From assembly GCF_000004195.4 (NCBI RefSeq), contig NC_030679.2:20427212-20491211 (forward strand): a stretch of DNA of 64,000 nt. The letters are read 5' to 3'. The notes beneath the pieces are model-generated. The model saw only the letters and a program-made list of their open reading frames with translations. It was not told the origin of the DNA and ran no database searches. The translations under genes and the position numbers were made by a program. Shown here piece by piece: positions 11,767-24,884 of the stretch (positions within the stretch are counted from its first letter, which is position 1; each line of letters starts with the position of its first letter). The stretch is from Xenopus tropicalis. Its lineage: Eukaryota; Chordata; Amphibia; Anura; Pipidae.

Positions 11767-14700
11767 GTAAGTGTCATTTTTTTCACTGTGAAATTTCATT
11801 TAACAAATCATCTGTGTTTCCAATCTTTACAAAAATAAAAAAGCACATTTTTCAAAAATGAATACAGGCAGTACAGGGATTTCTTATCCGGAAACCCTTT
11901 ATCCAGAAAGTTCCGAATTACGGATAGGCCATCTCCCATAGACTCCATTATAAGCAAATAATTAAAATTTTATAGTATTGATCCCAACTAAGATATAATT
12001 AATTCTTACTGGAGGCAAAACAAGCCTATTGGGTTTATTTTATATTTAAATGATTTTTAGCAGACCTAAGTTATGGAGATTACGGAAAGATTTCTTATCC
12101 GGAAAACCCCAGGTCCTGAGCATTCTGGATAACAGGTCCCATACCTGTACCAATAAAACGAATTTCCAAGCTGCTACCAAATCTTCTGTTATAGTCAAAA
12201 TATGAGAAACAGCAGAGCTTATTTGCAGCTTATTCCCCAAACTCCCCATATGATAAGTGCACCTTAAGCCCATTTGCTGCGGAAAAATTCCATTCTGATT
12301 TATAATAAATTTGTCACTAATTTCTAATCTTTATTTTTAGAATCCCACTAAAAATCTTGAGAAACCTCAGAAACAGGTAAGGCGGTGATTTATCAATGTT
12401 AAAATTCAAATTTGTTTGCACTAAGACTCCCAATATTCGAATTATAGATCAAAAACTCAAATGTTTGATATTTATTAAGTGCAAAAGACTCAAATGTAAA
12501 ACTTCGGCATCTAAAAGTTTGTGAGTTTATGTAAAAGGCAAAATCAAGAAAAATTTTCAAGTTTTTCGAGTTTTTATTCAAACAAGTTCAAACAAGTTTT
12601 TAATAAATAACTAAACATTTGAGTTTTTTTAAATGGAAAGTTATTGATTTCCAGTGTTGTTGCAAGGAGGCGGCATCTTTGGCACTATTGCACCTAATTT
12701 CCCAATGTCAGCACAACTAAGAGTCAATTTGATAACAAATCCAACGTAATTGCAAAAGTCCATCTGCCCTCATTTCTGGTGTTTGTCGCACGAGTGATGC
12801 AGCGCCAGATCCTTCCGGCACACGTGTGCTTTGCCTATTGACGCTGGGCATGAAGGGAACCCTGGAGCTAGTGCCTGGTCTGGTGGTGGTGGTAACTCCA
12901 GGGTTCCCCTGCATCAAAAACAAAAGTTGCACTAATCGTAACTATACAGAAGGGCATGGAGCACAGTTTTATACAAGTACCTTAAATGAAAGTGGATTAA
13001 GGTACAAGAAATTGGGGGGCAGTTGCACTTCTAGAAGTAAATGGCCCCTTTTCCCATAAATTCTTCCTTAATGTAATCACTATAAGATGGACCTGGAATC
13101 CATTTTGTATTGTCGATTGTAAACCCAGAGAGGACTTGCACCCACATTTTTTCCCTTTTTCACTTTCTGTAACAAATATGTTAACCGCCTTGGGTTGATT
13201 TCCTAAAGTTTTTGTCAAAACCCCACCATACAGGATTCTTCTAAGCAGTAAGAGTACTGACATATCTACTTCACTTAAGTGATAATTTTAACACGATGAA
13301 GACTATTATTGTTTTGGGCCATATTTAAATATTTTGCACCCCCCCCCCCCCGCCCTGCTGCTCACTGCACCCTAGGCTTGGGCCTTTGTGGCCTACCCAC
13401 AACTCCAGGCTTGGATACTGACTAGGGATCAGTCTACTTTCACTTTTATATAGTTTCACAGTTAACAGCAAGGCCATAATTTCATAGTTTTTCTTGATAT
13501 AAACACTCAGTGGCTAAAAAGAAGAAACACAAGTTTTTAGTTATTACTGAGTAGATGACAAAGTTCTATTGGCTCATCGGCTTCAAAATAGGCACAGATT
13601 TAATGAAATCCCTTTTCTAATCTTATTCAGCTTGTCTGTTTATCATTAATATATATCCATTACTTTTTAGATTTATATTCTCAACATTTTGTATGTTTTT
13701 TCTTTAGGAGAATACAGCAGTTGAAGTGATTGATCATGTAAGTAGGAAGTGACATAAGAACAAAAGTAGAAGCCCTTTAGCTTCCAATAGATATTGTGTT
13801 TAGAAACTATAAAGGCAGATTTTTCTTATAAATTCCAATTATTTGACTCTAATTAATCCTCAACTTAATAAAGGCAAATACATGAAGACACTACATTTTG
13901 TTAAACTGTTTACCAAAAACTGCCCAAAATATGCCTCACATCTGCTGTGAATATTCCATTTATAGTTGGAAGGAATTTGTCATGAAATTGTAATCTTTAT
14001 TTTTTAGGATCCAGCTGGTAGATTTAAAAGCTTGTTACCAATTGGAAAAGGAGGATTCGGACAAGTATATAAGGTAATCTCAAGGAACTATCTTATTAAA
14101 TGCTGCGGGAAATTAAATACAACACTTGAACAGTGGTCAGAATTCTAAATAAATCTTTATTTTTAAGGTGGCAATTGCCTTGGGTACTTATCTAGTGATT
14201 TCTATGCTTGTAAATGAATCTCCCACCCTTTTGGTACTTTCATAATAAATAATAGGGATTAAATGAATGACACTTTTTCTCTATCTGTTACACAGGGACA
14301 ATATGTAGGAAAGAACAAAGATCTCGCCATAAAAGTAGTCAATGTCAGAAAGGTAACAACTCTATTCTTTTAAAGCTTTATGAAGGCTCAGCTACAAATA
14401 CAAGTGCAAATATCCACACCTGACTAGCAGCAAGTCAATAGGACACTAATGCTATTGGAACATATGTTGTCCAACTTGTGTACTATTTACCAAATACAAT
14501 TTGTGTACTTATTTGTGCATCCTGGGCATGGTAAGGTGGGAGCGGCCTAGCAGCACACACAGTTACACTTTACAAAAGACACTGCATTGTGGGTAAAGAC
14601 TTTGCATCCAAATGTTGCACATTGCATAAATAGACCGACAGTGGCAGTGGTGTAACTATGATACAGCAGTCTGCATGGCTGCAGGGGTGCCCAGGCTGTG

Positions 14701-17700
14701 GGGTCTGTTATTTGGTAGCCCCGTTTAAAAAAAAGTCACATGTAAGCCTTACAAAAGCCAGATGCGGAGGGAGTGGGGCGTGTGAATGCAGTAATAGTGC
14801 GTGCCGGGCCCCTCTGAAGATTTTTTTTTTGCAGAGGGGGCAGCTAGTTATAATTACACCACTGGATTTAGGTTTTAACATTGTTCAGTAATTATTTTTT
14901 AAGTATACACAAAAATAACACTGTTTTTTTAGCCTTGTAATATTCACTGACTTTTTTTTTTGTTATTTTGAACCAGAACAAAGAAAACATTGAACTTGAA
15001 GAGATAAACCTTTTGTGGAAATGTCGCGGACAGAAGAATATTGTCCAGCTGTACGGCGCCATGCTCCATGTCACAGAGCCATCACTGGACAACAGACTCT
15101 GGGTAGGAATGCATTCAATCTTAGGTTTATGTGTGACGTACAAAATCACTCATTTGCACCTATAAGAGTATATCATTTATTACTCACATTTAGAGCAAAA
15201 AAAAAAATGTTTTATCAAACAATAATGGCCTCAATCCCTCAAAAGCGTTATAAATTGTAATTATAGTTCCTGGTCATATAAAATATAAGGAAATATGTGA
15301 ATTGTTTTTCTAAAAGTAAATTATAGCAATAGGGAAGAATAAAGAATAAGTCACACACACTTGTAATACAATTGTCCTATAATAAACCAACATTTTGATG
15401 GCAAACAACTAAATCATTATGCATTACAGTATGACAATTAGACTCAGAGTAAATTATTAGTAGTATGGGATATTGTAGTTGTTAGTTCCTACATATAAGT
15501 AGGCTTTATAGATTTGAGTAAAATTCTAATGTAGGAGAGCTGTGATTTAAGCATGAAACCTACCGATGTTAGTATTGTTCTTTTGGTTACAACTTATATT
15601 TTCCCACATTTTCCTTTGAACTCTTTCCAATAAAACTATAAGTTTAGTAAACATGAGCCTAACATCTATTCTTTGTACTCTAGTGCGTCATGGAGCTTTG
15701 CGAAGGGGGTTCCATTAGGGACCTTATGAGCCAGCAAGTTGCAAGGACCCTTCCAGAACACTGGATACAGTACCTCTGTCGGCAGGTGCTAATGGTATGA
15801 CTGGCTATGATAAATTATGTATTATGTATGTCTCTTATTGTATTTTTGTAACCACTGGAAGTAGTAGTAGCAGTGTAATAACTATGAGAGAATGCTACTA
15901 CTTGTATTAATCACTTCCAGTGGGAAACAAGTCTTATAAATATATTAGGAGTTGAGAGACATTTAACAAGTTGTGTTTGCTTCCCCTCAGGGATTGAAAT
16001 ACTTGCATAAGAACTGTATAATCCACCGAGACCTAAAGGCTATGAATATCATGCTGACAGCCAAAGCGCAAGTAAAGATAAGTAAGTAAAGGATTTTAGA
16101 GTATGATTTTTTTCTCTTTTTTTTGCCTTTTTTTAAAGTTTCTTTAGTTCTATGCTGGCCTGTCAGTGCCCAAAGCACTGTGTGTCCTGGGTAGTGCACA
16201 TTAAAGCTTTAGAGAGACAGCAGGTACCAATGTGCTGCCCGCTGCCCAGTTCTTTCAGCACACATTTGCCTTGAGATGCTGAGCCAATATAACCCAGCTT
16301 TCTTTTTCTAGTTTATTCATTTTCAGATGTAAAATTCTAATTTACATGTTCAATATTTAACTTTTAGTTGATCTCGGCCTGGCCATACAGTTAAGCAGCA
16401 AAGATGCTAGATTTACAGGTACTGCAGGGACCCGAAGATGGATGGCCCCTGAAGTACTTCTCTCTCACCGAAAACAGAAAGTAACGTATAACACCAAGGT
16501 AAGTTAATATTTTGTGGAATATGCTACTCGCTATAACTATAGACATTATAGCTCCCATATAAAAAGGATGATTGATTTCTATTTTTAAACTAAGCAATAA
16601 TAATATTGATGCCACGTAGAACCTATTATATTATCTTAACAATAATGCAATATAAGTCTGTTATATATTAGGGTGCTTATAAGCCACAGTCAGCCCTTAG
16701 AAGTCTTTTACAATAAAATAGTTTAGTATTATACTTTGTTCTCAAACTGACATTTAATTGCTTCTGTTACATCCATCAGTTGTAATATTTGTCTTTTATT
16801 CTAATTTCTAGTGTGACATATGGTCTCTAGGAATTACTGCCATTGAAATGGCAGAAGGAAACGCACGTAAGTATCATTTATCCATATATTGCTCTGAGTA
16901 ACCTGTAACCATCGCACATGTGTTTGAGAGGTGTTGGACAGGCTGGGATAAATAACAATGAAAGCTGGGAATATGTGTGCTAAGAATGCGCTAAAATAAG
17001 CTTAGAAAGTTAAGAATTAGATCCCCAAATGCTTCCTCGGGCTTCCTGTTCCAACTCACTTTCATACAGTTTCATCTATACTATATACGGCTTGCAATAT
17101 CAATATATGAAATCGACAGTGTACAGCAGCCATAACAAATGTTTATGTTCAATAAATGTCTTTTCTAATAATTACTTCTCACAATCTTTAGCATACAGCA
17201 AGGTGCCCAAGGATCAAGTAAAGGCAATGATTGTTAACAATGACCCTCCAACTCTGAATGCGGATGTCTGGTGAGTGACACTTTACTCTGATTTACCTTT
17301 TTTCTATACCAGTAAGCTAAATATTGTACGTTATGTTTCCACATGGACAGGGGTGGTGGGTTCTAAAATACATGGGGACAGGGTGTTCCCTAGCCTGTGT
17401 TTTTTAGCCAGTAAAAAAGCACCCAAATACACCCCCTCCCATTCACTTGAAAGAGCATCTGTGGTCTAAAGCGAATGGGAGGGAGAAGGGAATATGTCAT
17501 GGTAACTGGCAAAATTATATTGGTGGAGTAAAAGCCATCTGGGCAGTTCAGTCTTAAGATACACTTTCTTTTACCAATATTGTTAGTTTATGGTACAATA
17601 TTAGGGGACAAGGAAAGGGACATTCACTGTGGCCAATTGAGGGTTAGCATGGTATTCACTAGGGGTTCCCCCAACACATCACACAAGATATTTTCAAGTT

Positions 17701-18831
17701 TAGTGCCTAGGATTTGTGCATATGGTTTTTCAAATACATTTGTATAAAATCTATATTTGGATTTTTATCTAATGATAAGGAGAATAAAAACTGACAAGTT
17801 AATTAACGACCAATTTATGTGTTAATCTGAATATCACATTTTCTTTTTTTAGGTCTAAAGAATTCCAGACATTCATTGCATGCTGCCTGAATAAAAATCA
17901 GTTTAGTAGACCAACAGCCGAAGAGTTACTAAGGAGCAAGTTTATAAGAAAACAGCCCAAAGCATCTCTGGCACAAAAGGAGATAGTTGCTCATATAAAG
18001 AGAATGAAGAGATTGAAAGGTAAGGAAATTCATCAGGGGATTCAATATTATAAAAAAATTGGAGAGGCATCCAACTCAGATTTAACTCTTATATCAATGG
18101 AAATTCCATTAGACTGCAGTAGCAGCACAACCCTTTCTGATCATAAACAGGTGTCACTGGTAATTTTCCTTATAGATATTTAGCTCAGATAGGCAACAGA
18201 ACTGCATGCTGGAAGGCAAAATTTAAACCCATTATTTTTAGCAATTCATTATTAATACAAGTACTATTTAGATATTTTTTTGGAAGGTGCCCTTTTGTAC
18301 ACTTTGCAAAAAAATGAATAAAGCAATACATGAATTCTTTTGGTAAGCAATAAAGTCCTAACATTACACTACTGTAACTATACTTTGTCCTTTGAGAGCA
18401 AGTATCTAAAAGTAACCGACCTAACCCTGCATTTTTTTATTTTAGAACTACAAAAAGACAGGATGTTGGGTGAATCTAAAAAGGAGCAGCCACCCAATAA
18501 GCTTTCAAATGTGCAAGAAGAACCAAAAAATCAAGAACTTGTACATCTGCACAAACACTCAGCGGTGCAAGAAAATGTAAATGCAATGGAGGATCTCAAT
18601 GTGCAAGAAAATCAAGAGCTGCAGTTAAATCCAGAGCAGAAAGAACATCCAATTGTGCAGGAACTCCAAAAACTGGAGGAAAATTCGCACTTAAAGAAAA
18701 AAGAAGAAATACATGAAAATACATCCAAAGCTGCTGTCGAACCCAGAGCAGCAAAAGCAACCAGTTATACAGGCCCACACTTAGGAGTATTCAAAGCCTC
18801 AGATATACCCAGAGCTGCAAAATCAATTTGA
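11710..18831 (+). CDS. Ste20/GCK-like serine/threonine kinase, complete 13-exon gene
   Basis: Exons: 11710-11766, 12341-12376, 13708-13737, 14008-14073, 14296-14352, 14977-15102, 15684-15794, 15991-16081, 16368-16498, 16812-16866, 17192-17270, 17853-18019, 18446-18831. They total 1392 nt (463 residues), with every GT/AG and phase consistent. An in-frame TAG at 11692 supports the ATG. The kinase domain covers about 47-311: glycine loop GKGGFG (54-59), lysine K76, helix-C glutamate near E91, HRDLKAMN (D175, N180), DLG (193-195, replacing DFG) and APE (218-220). All catalytic residues are present, so activity is plausible. The layout resembles the TNIK/MAP4K4/NRK (GCK-IV) group. However, the protein stops after a Gln/Glu-rich tail and lacks the long linker and CNH domain of that group (over 1000 residues). 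A frog-lineage paralogue is likely; the orthologue is not identified. Confidence 0.88.
11869..12152. mobile_element. CAGGTATGGGA-family MITE in kinase intron 1
   Basis: Diverged left end (TACAGGGATTTCTTATCCGG), conserved interior and intact right end CCCATACCTGTA. Confidence 0.85.
12341..12376 (+). CDS. Kinase exon 2 (12 codons)
   Basis: It is bounded by TTTTTAG and GTAAGG, phase 0 on both sides, and encodes a Lys/Gln/Pro-rich linker. Confidence 0.7.
12383..12625. repeat. Dispersed AT-rich repeat (TTTATCAA-type)
   Basis: This block starts GTGATTTATCAATG and is rich in TCAAA/TTTGA motifs. It resembles the block at about 22600-22870. Boundaries and superfamily are uncertain. Confidence 0.4.
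13708..13737 (+). CDS. Kinase exon 3 (10 codons)
   Basis: It is bounded by TTCTTTAG and GTAAGT, phase 0 on both sides. It is the second very short linker exon before the kinase core. Confidence 0.7.
14008..14073 (+). CDS. Kinase exon 4 (glycine loop)
   Basis: It encodes PIGKGGFGQVYK, the ATP-binding glycine-rich loop. Confidence 0.9.
14296..14352 (+). CDS. Kinase exon 5 (catalytic lysine)
   Basis: It encodes DLAIKVVNVRK, with the beta-3 lysine at residue 76. Confidence 0.9.
14643..14868. mobile_element. Inverted-repeat MITE in kinase intron 5
   Basis: The ends CAGTGGTGTAACTAT and ATAATTACACCACTG are near-inverted repeats. A related sequence lies at 37825-37995. Superfamily not assigned. 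Confidence 0.55.
14977..15102 (+). CDS. Kinase exon 6 (helix C to beta 5)
   Basis: It encodes helix C (ELEEINLL) and NIVQLYGA, typical of Ste20/GCK kinases, ending at ...DNRLW before GTAGGA. Confidence 0.9.
15684..15794 (+). CDS. Kinase exon 7 (hinge)
   Basis: It encodes the hinge CVMELCEGGSIRDLM and the following helix. Confidence 0.9.
15991..16081 (+). CDS. Kinase exon 8 (catalytic loop)
   Basis: It encodes IIHRDLKAMNIML. The catalytic Asp is residue 175 and the Mg-binding Asn is residue 180. It ends in phase 1 and joins to isoleucine 192. Confidence 0.9.
16368..16498 (+). CDS. Kinase exon 9 (DLG and activation segment)
   Basis: It encodes DLGLAIQL, then GTRRWMAPEVL. The metal-binding motif reads DLG instead of DFG. 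Confidence 0.9.
16812..16866 (+). CDS. Kinase exon 10 (helix F)
   Basis: It encodes CDIWSLGITAIEMAEGNA, the conserved helix-F region, ending in phase 1. Confidence 0.9.
17192..17270 (+). CDS. Kinase exon 11
   Basis: It continues with PYSKVPKDQVKAMI and NNDPPTL, between helices F and H. It ends in phase 2 within Trp280. Confidence 0.85.
17853..18019 (+). CDS. Kinase exon 12 (end of C-lobe)
   Basis: It encodes FIACCLNKNQFSRPTAEELL, the RPT motif that closes the kinase fold, followed by a basic helix. Confidence 0.9.
18446..18831 (+). CDS. Kinase exon 13 (Gln/Glu-rich tail and stop)
   Basis: It encodes a charged tail with recurring VQE/NPEQ-type segments (NVQEEP, SAVQEN, NVQENQELQ, HPIVQELQ) and stops at TGA 18829-18831. 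Another frame continues the same composition downstream (see findings). Confidence 0.8.
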
Positions 18832-19500
18832 ACTCCAGGGACACCCAAAGGTGGTGGAAAATGAAGACGTGAGAGTTGCAGCAACAATCTGAGCTATAAG
18901 AACATGGACTGATATAATGTAAAACGAAACTGAAAAGATGGGGGAAAAAATGTCTGAACTCTCCTGAGAGTTTGAATTGAGAGGTAATCTAGGGAGAGTT
19001 CAGCTGTGTTTTTTCCCATGGGGCTTTCCATTTCGACTTTTGAGAAAGGATTTAATACGAGAAGCAACATAATCTGTAGCGTGCACGAGGAGAGGGACAG
19101 GAGGGCGGACAACGATACAGCGGCACCCTATGTAACCTGCGCATCATCAGAGGCTGGAAACGTTGGGCATTGCTAGCGTCACTCTGCAAGCTGGAGGGGT
19201 GGATGGGGAGGCCCAGCTAGCAGTGACGTAACCCAAATAAAATGAAACACAGCAATGCTACCAGGAAAAAACAATGTAGTTGCATTGTGAGGAATATATA
19301 GGGTGTTGCTATTTTAAAATAAATATTGACCATTGATTAAATATCTGTTTTTATCATTAAAGGAGAACTTTATTCTCATCTCAGAATGGATGAACTGTAT
19401 GAAGTTCATCCCTGAGGAAGAGCACAGTTGGTGCTCGAAACGTTGGACCTTTTTTTTTTTCTTAATAAATTTGTGATTTTTTGCAAAGTCCCTGTGTGTG
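18832..19500. other. Post-kinase intergenic stretch with fused repeat tail
   Basis: It contains the kinase 3' region. From about 19360 it holds a repeat end with the segment GAGCACAGTTGGTGCTCGAAACG (a small hairpin at GAGCAC/GTGCTC) followed by a T-run. No other gene is seen. Confidence 0.45.
19236..19241 (+). promoter_or_regulatory. Candidate polyadenylation signal of the kinase gene
   Basis: AATAAA lies 405 bp after the stop codon. It is the first clear match downstream; cleavage is not proven. Confidence 0.3.
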
Positions 19501-19506
19501 CGGCTC

Positions 19507-19512
19507 ACTGTC

Positions 19513-19572
<60 letters not shown>
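19507..19572. repeat. (TG)n(TA)n microsatellite
   Basis: A TG run passes directly into a long TA run. Tyr-Ile frames across it are repeat artefacts. Confidence 0.95.
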
Positions 19573-20353
<781 letters not shown>

Positions 20354-20905
20354 TCAACGGATAGTTGTTTTTTTCTGTTTATTCCTTTAATTCTTATCTG
20401 TTCTTGCTGTTTATCTCTTTGACATTTATCTCGTATGACATTTACATGGTACCAAACTACAGAAGAACATTTATAAAAAAGAGAATATAGTTTTTGACCA
20501 GAACGACGCAACCCCAAATCTGTGCAAAAAAATGTGCAATGCGCCATGTTTTTATCACATTTCACCATGCACTACATGTAGGTTTCACTGAGACTTTCCT
20601 GTCCCTAGAATACATTGCAGCCTGTGTTCAGCAGCACTGTGTGTAACTGACTGTATATAACTGAAGTGAGAGCAGAGGGAGGCACGTAGACATCCCCTGT
20701 TGCACTATGCATAACACAATACAAAGGGCATAAACGATCCATTCATGTGGCCCAGATACACTCTCTGGCTCTTGCTAAACTGCAACATTTTAATGAAGGC
20801 TCAAAAGGCCAATATATGTGTTATATTAAAAGTTGTATGTAGAGGTCTGTGATATAGCCAAAGGAGGAGAAACAATCCAGTCTGTATTAGAAATGAGGTA
20901 GAACT

Positions 20906-21690
20906 CCTTGACTGTGTTTCGCAAATTTCTGGTATACTTCATTCCTAAACCCCTTAAAAGTAACTTTTATTATTATCATTATTTATTATTTTTGAATTAT
21001 GCAGCTTCTTCTTCAGCTCTCCAGTTTGGAATTTCAGTTCCTATCTGGTTTCTAGAGTCTAAATTACCCTAGCAAGCAGACAGAGGGCCAGAAAAAGAAA
21101 GGGCCTGAATAGGAAGTGTCAGAAGAGGGCGGGAAGTATTTATAGAAAATAAAAAATGAAGACCAGTTTAAATGTTGCTAAGAGTTGGTTATTCTACAAC
21201 ATACTAAAAATTAACTTAAAATTGAACTTTTTTCCAGAGACTACCTTAGCCTGCATCAAATCCTTCTTTAGGGAAACAGCTGCTCATTCCTCCATCTCAC
21301 CCACTCACTCTCTGTTCCCTACTCCCTGCCCCAGGCGTCTCACTCACTGGCATTTAGATATAATATCTTGTTACATAAGTGGAATTACACAAACATTCTA
21401 GTATATTTTGAAAACAGGTCGTTTTGAAAAAAAAAACAAAAACAAAAAAAAACCAGATAGTTTTCATAAGTTAATGAAAAGTGAAAGAGCACAAAATGTT
21501 TGAATACCGTATGGCAATACACATACCTGACGATTGAAATTCTTTTGACAGCAGTTAAGGCACAAATTCTGTTTCTGTCTGAAGGGGTGGCCATTTGTCC
21601 TATCTTTCTATAACATCCTATAAACAAGTGCATCATTTCTTGACCCTGAGCCCCTCACAAAAAGAAAACTTTGGGGCTATCCAATACCGG
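20906..21690. mobile_element. Interspersed repeat related to the piggyBac-like element (copy A)
   Basis: It matches 42601-43420 over about 800 bp in the same orientation: GACTGTGTTTCGCAAATTTC near the start and CCTGAGCCCCTCACAAAAAG near the end. Its 21360-21560 part resembles the right arm of the satellite-bearing element (ATATCTTGTTACA, GGAATTACACAAA, AGCACAAAATGTT) and reaches GACAGCAGTTAA, a possible TTAA-bounded end at about 21556. Confidence 0.65.
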
Positions 21691-22048
21691 ATACAATACA
21701 GATTTTACTGTGGAGAAAAAAAATATCCAGAAAAAAACACAAGGGCATTTTATTAAGAAGTCAAAAGGCATCTTTATAGAATTTGATCTGAAAACCATTA
21801 TGACATTTATTATACAGTTCAGAAAAAACAACTGTTCAGTAAGTATATTTATTGCCTTCTATTTAAACCTCCCAACAGTCCAGTTTTTTTTTTTTTCTTT
21901 TTTTACATGGCTTGAACATAGAATAATGGAGGCGTTTATTGGTTGAAAAGGAATTTGGCCAAAACTGACCTAATATATATAAATATATTAAAGTCTTTTC
22001 CCATTATTCAGATTTTCTTTTATCATATATGGAGAGTGAAGGCATGAT

Positions 22049-22580
22049 TCAACTAGGGGAGGCAGAGTATTGTATCCAAGGGGCCCATATTTTTTGAAAC
22101 CGTTCTTGTCGGTCCGTGAGGATACTAGTTAATTTTTTATTAACTAGTATCCAGTTTATCTTATTTTTTAATTGTGGTATGGGCAGAAGTGGAGATTTCC
22201 ACGCTTTAGCTATTGTTAACTTAGCTGCTGTAAAGATTTGGTTTATTAGCGTCCTTATGTTTTTATTTATGTTAGGAATTTTCTTTCCCAGTAGTGCATG
22301 TTCTGGGGATTTAGGCAAGTTTATACCCGTAACTGAATATATCATTTGGTAAACTCTAGTCCAGAACCTCTGTACCCTGGGACATTGCCACCATATATGG
22401 GTGAACCGTACCTTCACTTCCACATTTTCTAAAGCATTGAGGGTCACATTGGTTGTTAATTTTATGGAGTCTAGATGGGACCAGGTACCACCGTAGCAGA
22501 ACCTTGTATCCTGCCTCAAGCAGGGAGGTGTTTATTGAGTTATGTGCTGTCTGATCCCATATTTGAAACCATACGTTTTA
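22049..22580 (-). mobile_element. LINE ORF2 3' fragment (L1/Tx1-like), frameshifted
   Basis: The minus strand encodes SINTSLLEAGYKVLLRWYLV, then after a frame change FTHIWWQCPRVQRFW. This is the zinc-knuckle-like tail found after reverse transcriptase in L1/Tx1-type LINEs. No RT motif is present, so this is a 5'-truncated dead copy. Confidence 0.7.
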
Positions 22581-22599
22581 TATTAAAGTCTTTTAATAA

Positions 22600-22875
22600 A
22601 AACATATAAATCACTTCCAATGGCTGAAAAAGATCTGAAAACTTGAATGTAAATCTTTTGAGTCTGTAGAAATGATTGGGCGTTGTTCTAGGCAAAGCCG
22701 AGCCCTATTTTCAGTTCAAGATTTTCCCTTACTCACAAATTTGAGATATTCAAGTTTCTTTTTTCTTATTAATAAATAAGCGAGCATCTGGATTTTTTTT
22801 AAAACACAAGTTTATTCAAATTAGAAAAACACTCTCGAATTCACAAACTCGAAAATTGATAAATAAGCCCATAAG
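22600..22875. repeat. Dispersed AT-rich repeat (second TTTATCAA-type block)
   Basis: TCGAATTCACAAACTCGAAA and ATTGATAAATAAG near the end resemble the block at 12383-12625 in inverse sense. Boundaries are approximate. Confidence 0.35.
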
Positions 22876-23712
22876 AGTCATATTTATAAAGTTGTGTAAA
22901 ATCTTTAACTGAAAAAAAAAAAAAAAAGTTTTAAAAGTTGTTGCAAAATAAATGGTGCTTTAGAAAACTTCACTGTAGTCCTTAACCCTTTAACCGGTGG
23001 CCATGGTGATCCCATCCGCTAGCACACATTGCTGGACGACATGGTTTCTCCATAGAGTTAAACAGAAGCCACGCTGCGGGTAGATTGGTGCTTCTCTGTC
23101 AGTGCAGTACATTCTATGATCTATCATACTCACAGGGTTAAGCGGCAATGAACACCATACATTGCAATGGCAGAATTCATTCATTACAAAGGGCTGGGGG
23201 AGATCAAAAAGAGAAGCTCGGGCAGCAGAGAATTTCTGGTGAGAAAAGTGGCACAAAATGCTGTGTAAAAGATACACAGTGACAGTTCTTACCTTCACTT
23301 CTTAAAAAAATAATAGCAAAATAAAGCATTTATTCCAGAATTTTACATTTGGCTACACATTTACATTAATCATTACACAACTTTATAAATATGTGTGGTT
23401 TTATACAGTGTACTGTGGCATTGAATTGGTGAGTTTGGTGCATTCTAAAGCCATTTTATGCACACTTTATAAATATGCCCCTTAGCATTCAGCAAAATAG
23501 ATCCAGTTTTAACCATAAAATAATAGATATAGCGAGTGGCTAGCATCAAGAACATTATCTATGTTACTTAGGTGCAGATTCCAACTTGAAGCAAACAAAA
23601 GAAAGGCAGTGATCAGTGCCCATTCCAAGGCCCACTTCTGCACTAATTCATTCTTCACAAGTACATACATTTAGAAAATGAAGTTTGACTAAATTGGTTG
23701 CACTTCCATTCA

Positions 23713-24054
23713 AAGGTCCCCATACACCATAAGATCCGCTCACTTGGAGATGTTTGCCAAGCGAGCGGATCTTCTCCCGATATCCCCCACCTACGGGTGG
23801 GCGATATTGGGAGAATCCAGGGTAATTCGATCGTTTGGCCCCTGACCTATGCATGACGGGCATAGGTCAACGAGCCGATACTGTCCCCGATCAGACTAGA
23901 TTTTCTAACCTGCCCGATCGAGATCTGGCCAATTTCAGGCCAGATGTCGGTCGGGCAGGCCCGTCGGAAGTGCCCATACACGGGCTAATTAGCTGGCGAA
24001 TCGGTCCAAGGGACCGATATCGGCAGCTGCTATCGGCCCGTGTATGGGGACCTT
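23713..24054. mobile_element. AAGGTCCCCATACAC-ended MITE, complete
   Basis: The ends AAGGTCCCCATACAC (23713-23727) and GTGTATGGGGACCTT (24040-24054) are perfect inverted repeats. The interior has CGATAT/GATC-rich palindromes. Related copies lie at 25829-26158, 26190-26356 and 51770-51905. Confidence 0.85.
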
Positions 24055-24815
24055 AAGATTACTTCTGCTTAATTGGGCTTTATTTATTATTGTATTTCAT
24101 CAAATTTGTTTTGCAGAAAAATAGACCACATTTCTTCCAAATGGTCTTCATTTAATAGTGGGTGTTTGGCTTCGAAATCTCTCATCTATGAACGCAAAGG
24201 AGAACCAGCCTACAAGGACAATACTTTCATCAGGTGACCCAAGAAAGGTGGTGCCAGCCTATAAATGACCAGAGATGAATATTTAGGACCACTATATAGG
24301 GTTTACCTTGTCATGGCAGCTGATTTCATAAGTGTGTAACAAAAGCCCTTGAGCGCTTGCAGATTATTAGCCAAGTAGAGGGCCGAGGAAGGTGCACTTA
24401 TCAATGCCTGATTTTGAAACAATTTGAAACAATTTCTGCTAAACCAGTGGAATTTCCATTCAAGTTTATTGATGCTGTAATAACAAAACGTTGGCGTCTC
24501 CAAAGTTAATAATCAGATCTAATTTACTGGATGTGCAGATGTGATTAGGATGGACAATAGCATTAGATTGACTTGTATAAACTGATTTTTACAGTAGTAA
24601 ATTTTAGTGTTTGTAATGGATACACTAGAACAAATGAATCCAAAACGATCACTGATGAATCTGCCCCATTGCCTCACCCAGCCACAGTATTTGCATTTAA
24701 TATAGTAGTTCTGTTTTGGCACTGCCATTGCATCATTTATACATTCTACATAGATGCTTAGGAGTTCTGCTGATAGCTACTCATACAGTGGCAGATCACC
24801 TTACAAATTTACTTT
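24055..24815. other. Intergenic stretch, nothing recognised
   Basis: I see no splice-supported exon, RNA gene or transposon end in this segment. Confidence 0.5.
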
Positions 24816-24817
24816 CA

Positions 24818-24843
24818 GTATGATGATGATGATGATGATGATG
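24818..24843. repeat. (GAT)n microsatellite
   Basis: A run of GATGATGAT about 26 bp long. Confidence 0.9.
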
Positions 24844-24884
24844 TACAGGCTGACTCTAGCAACCAGGGAACGATCCAACCTTAA

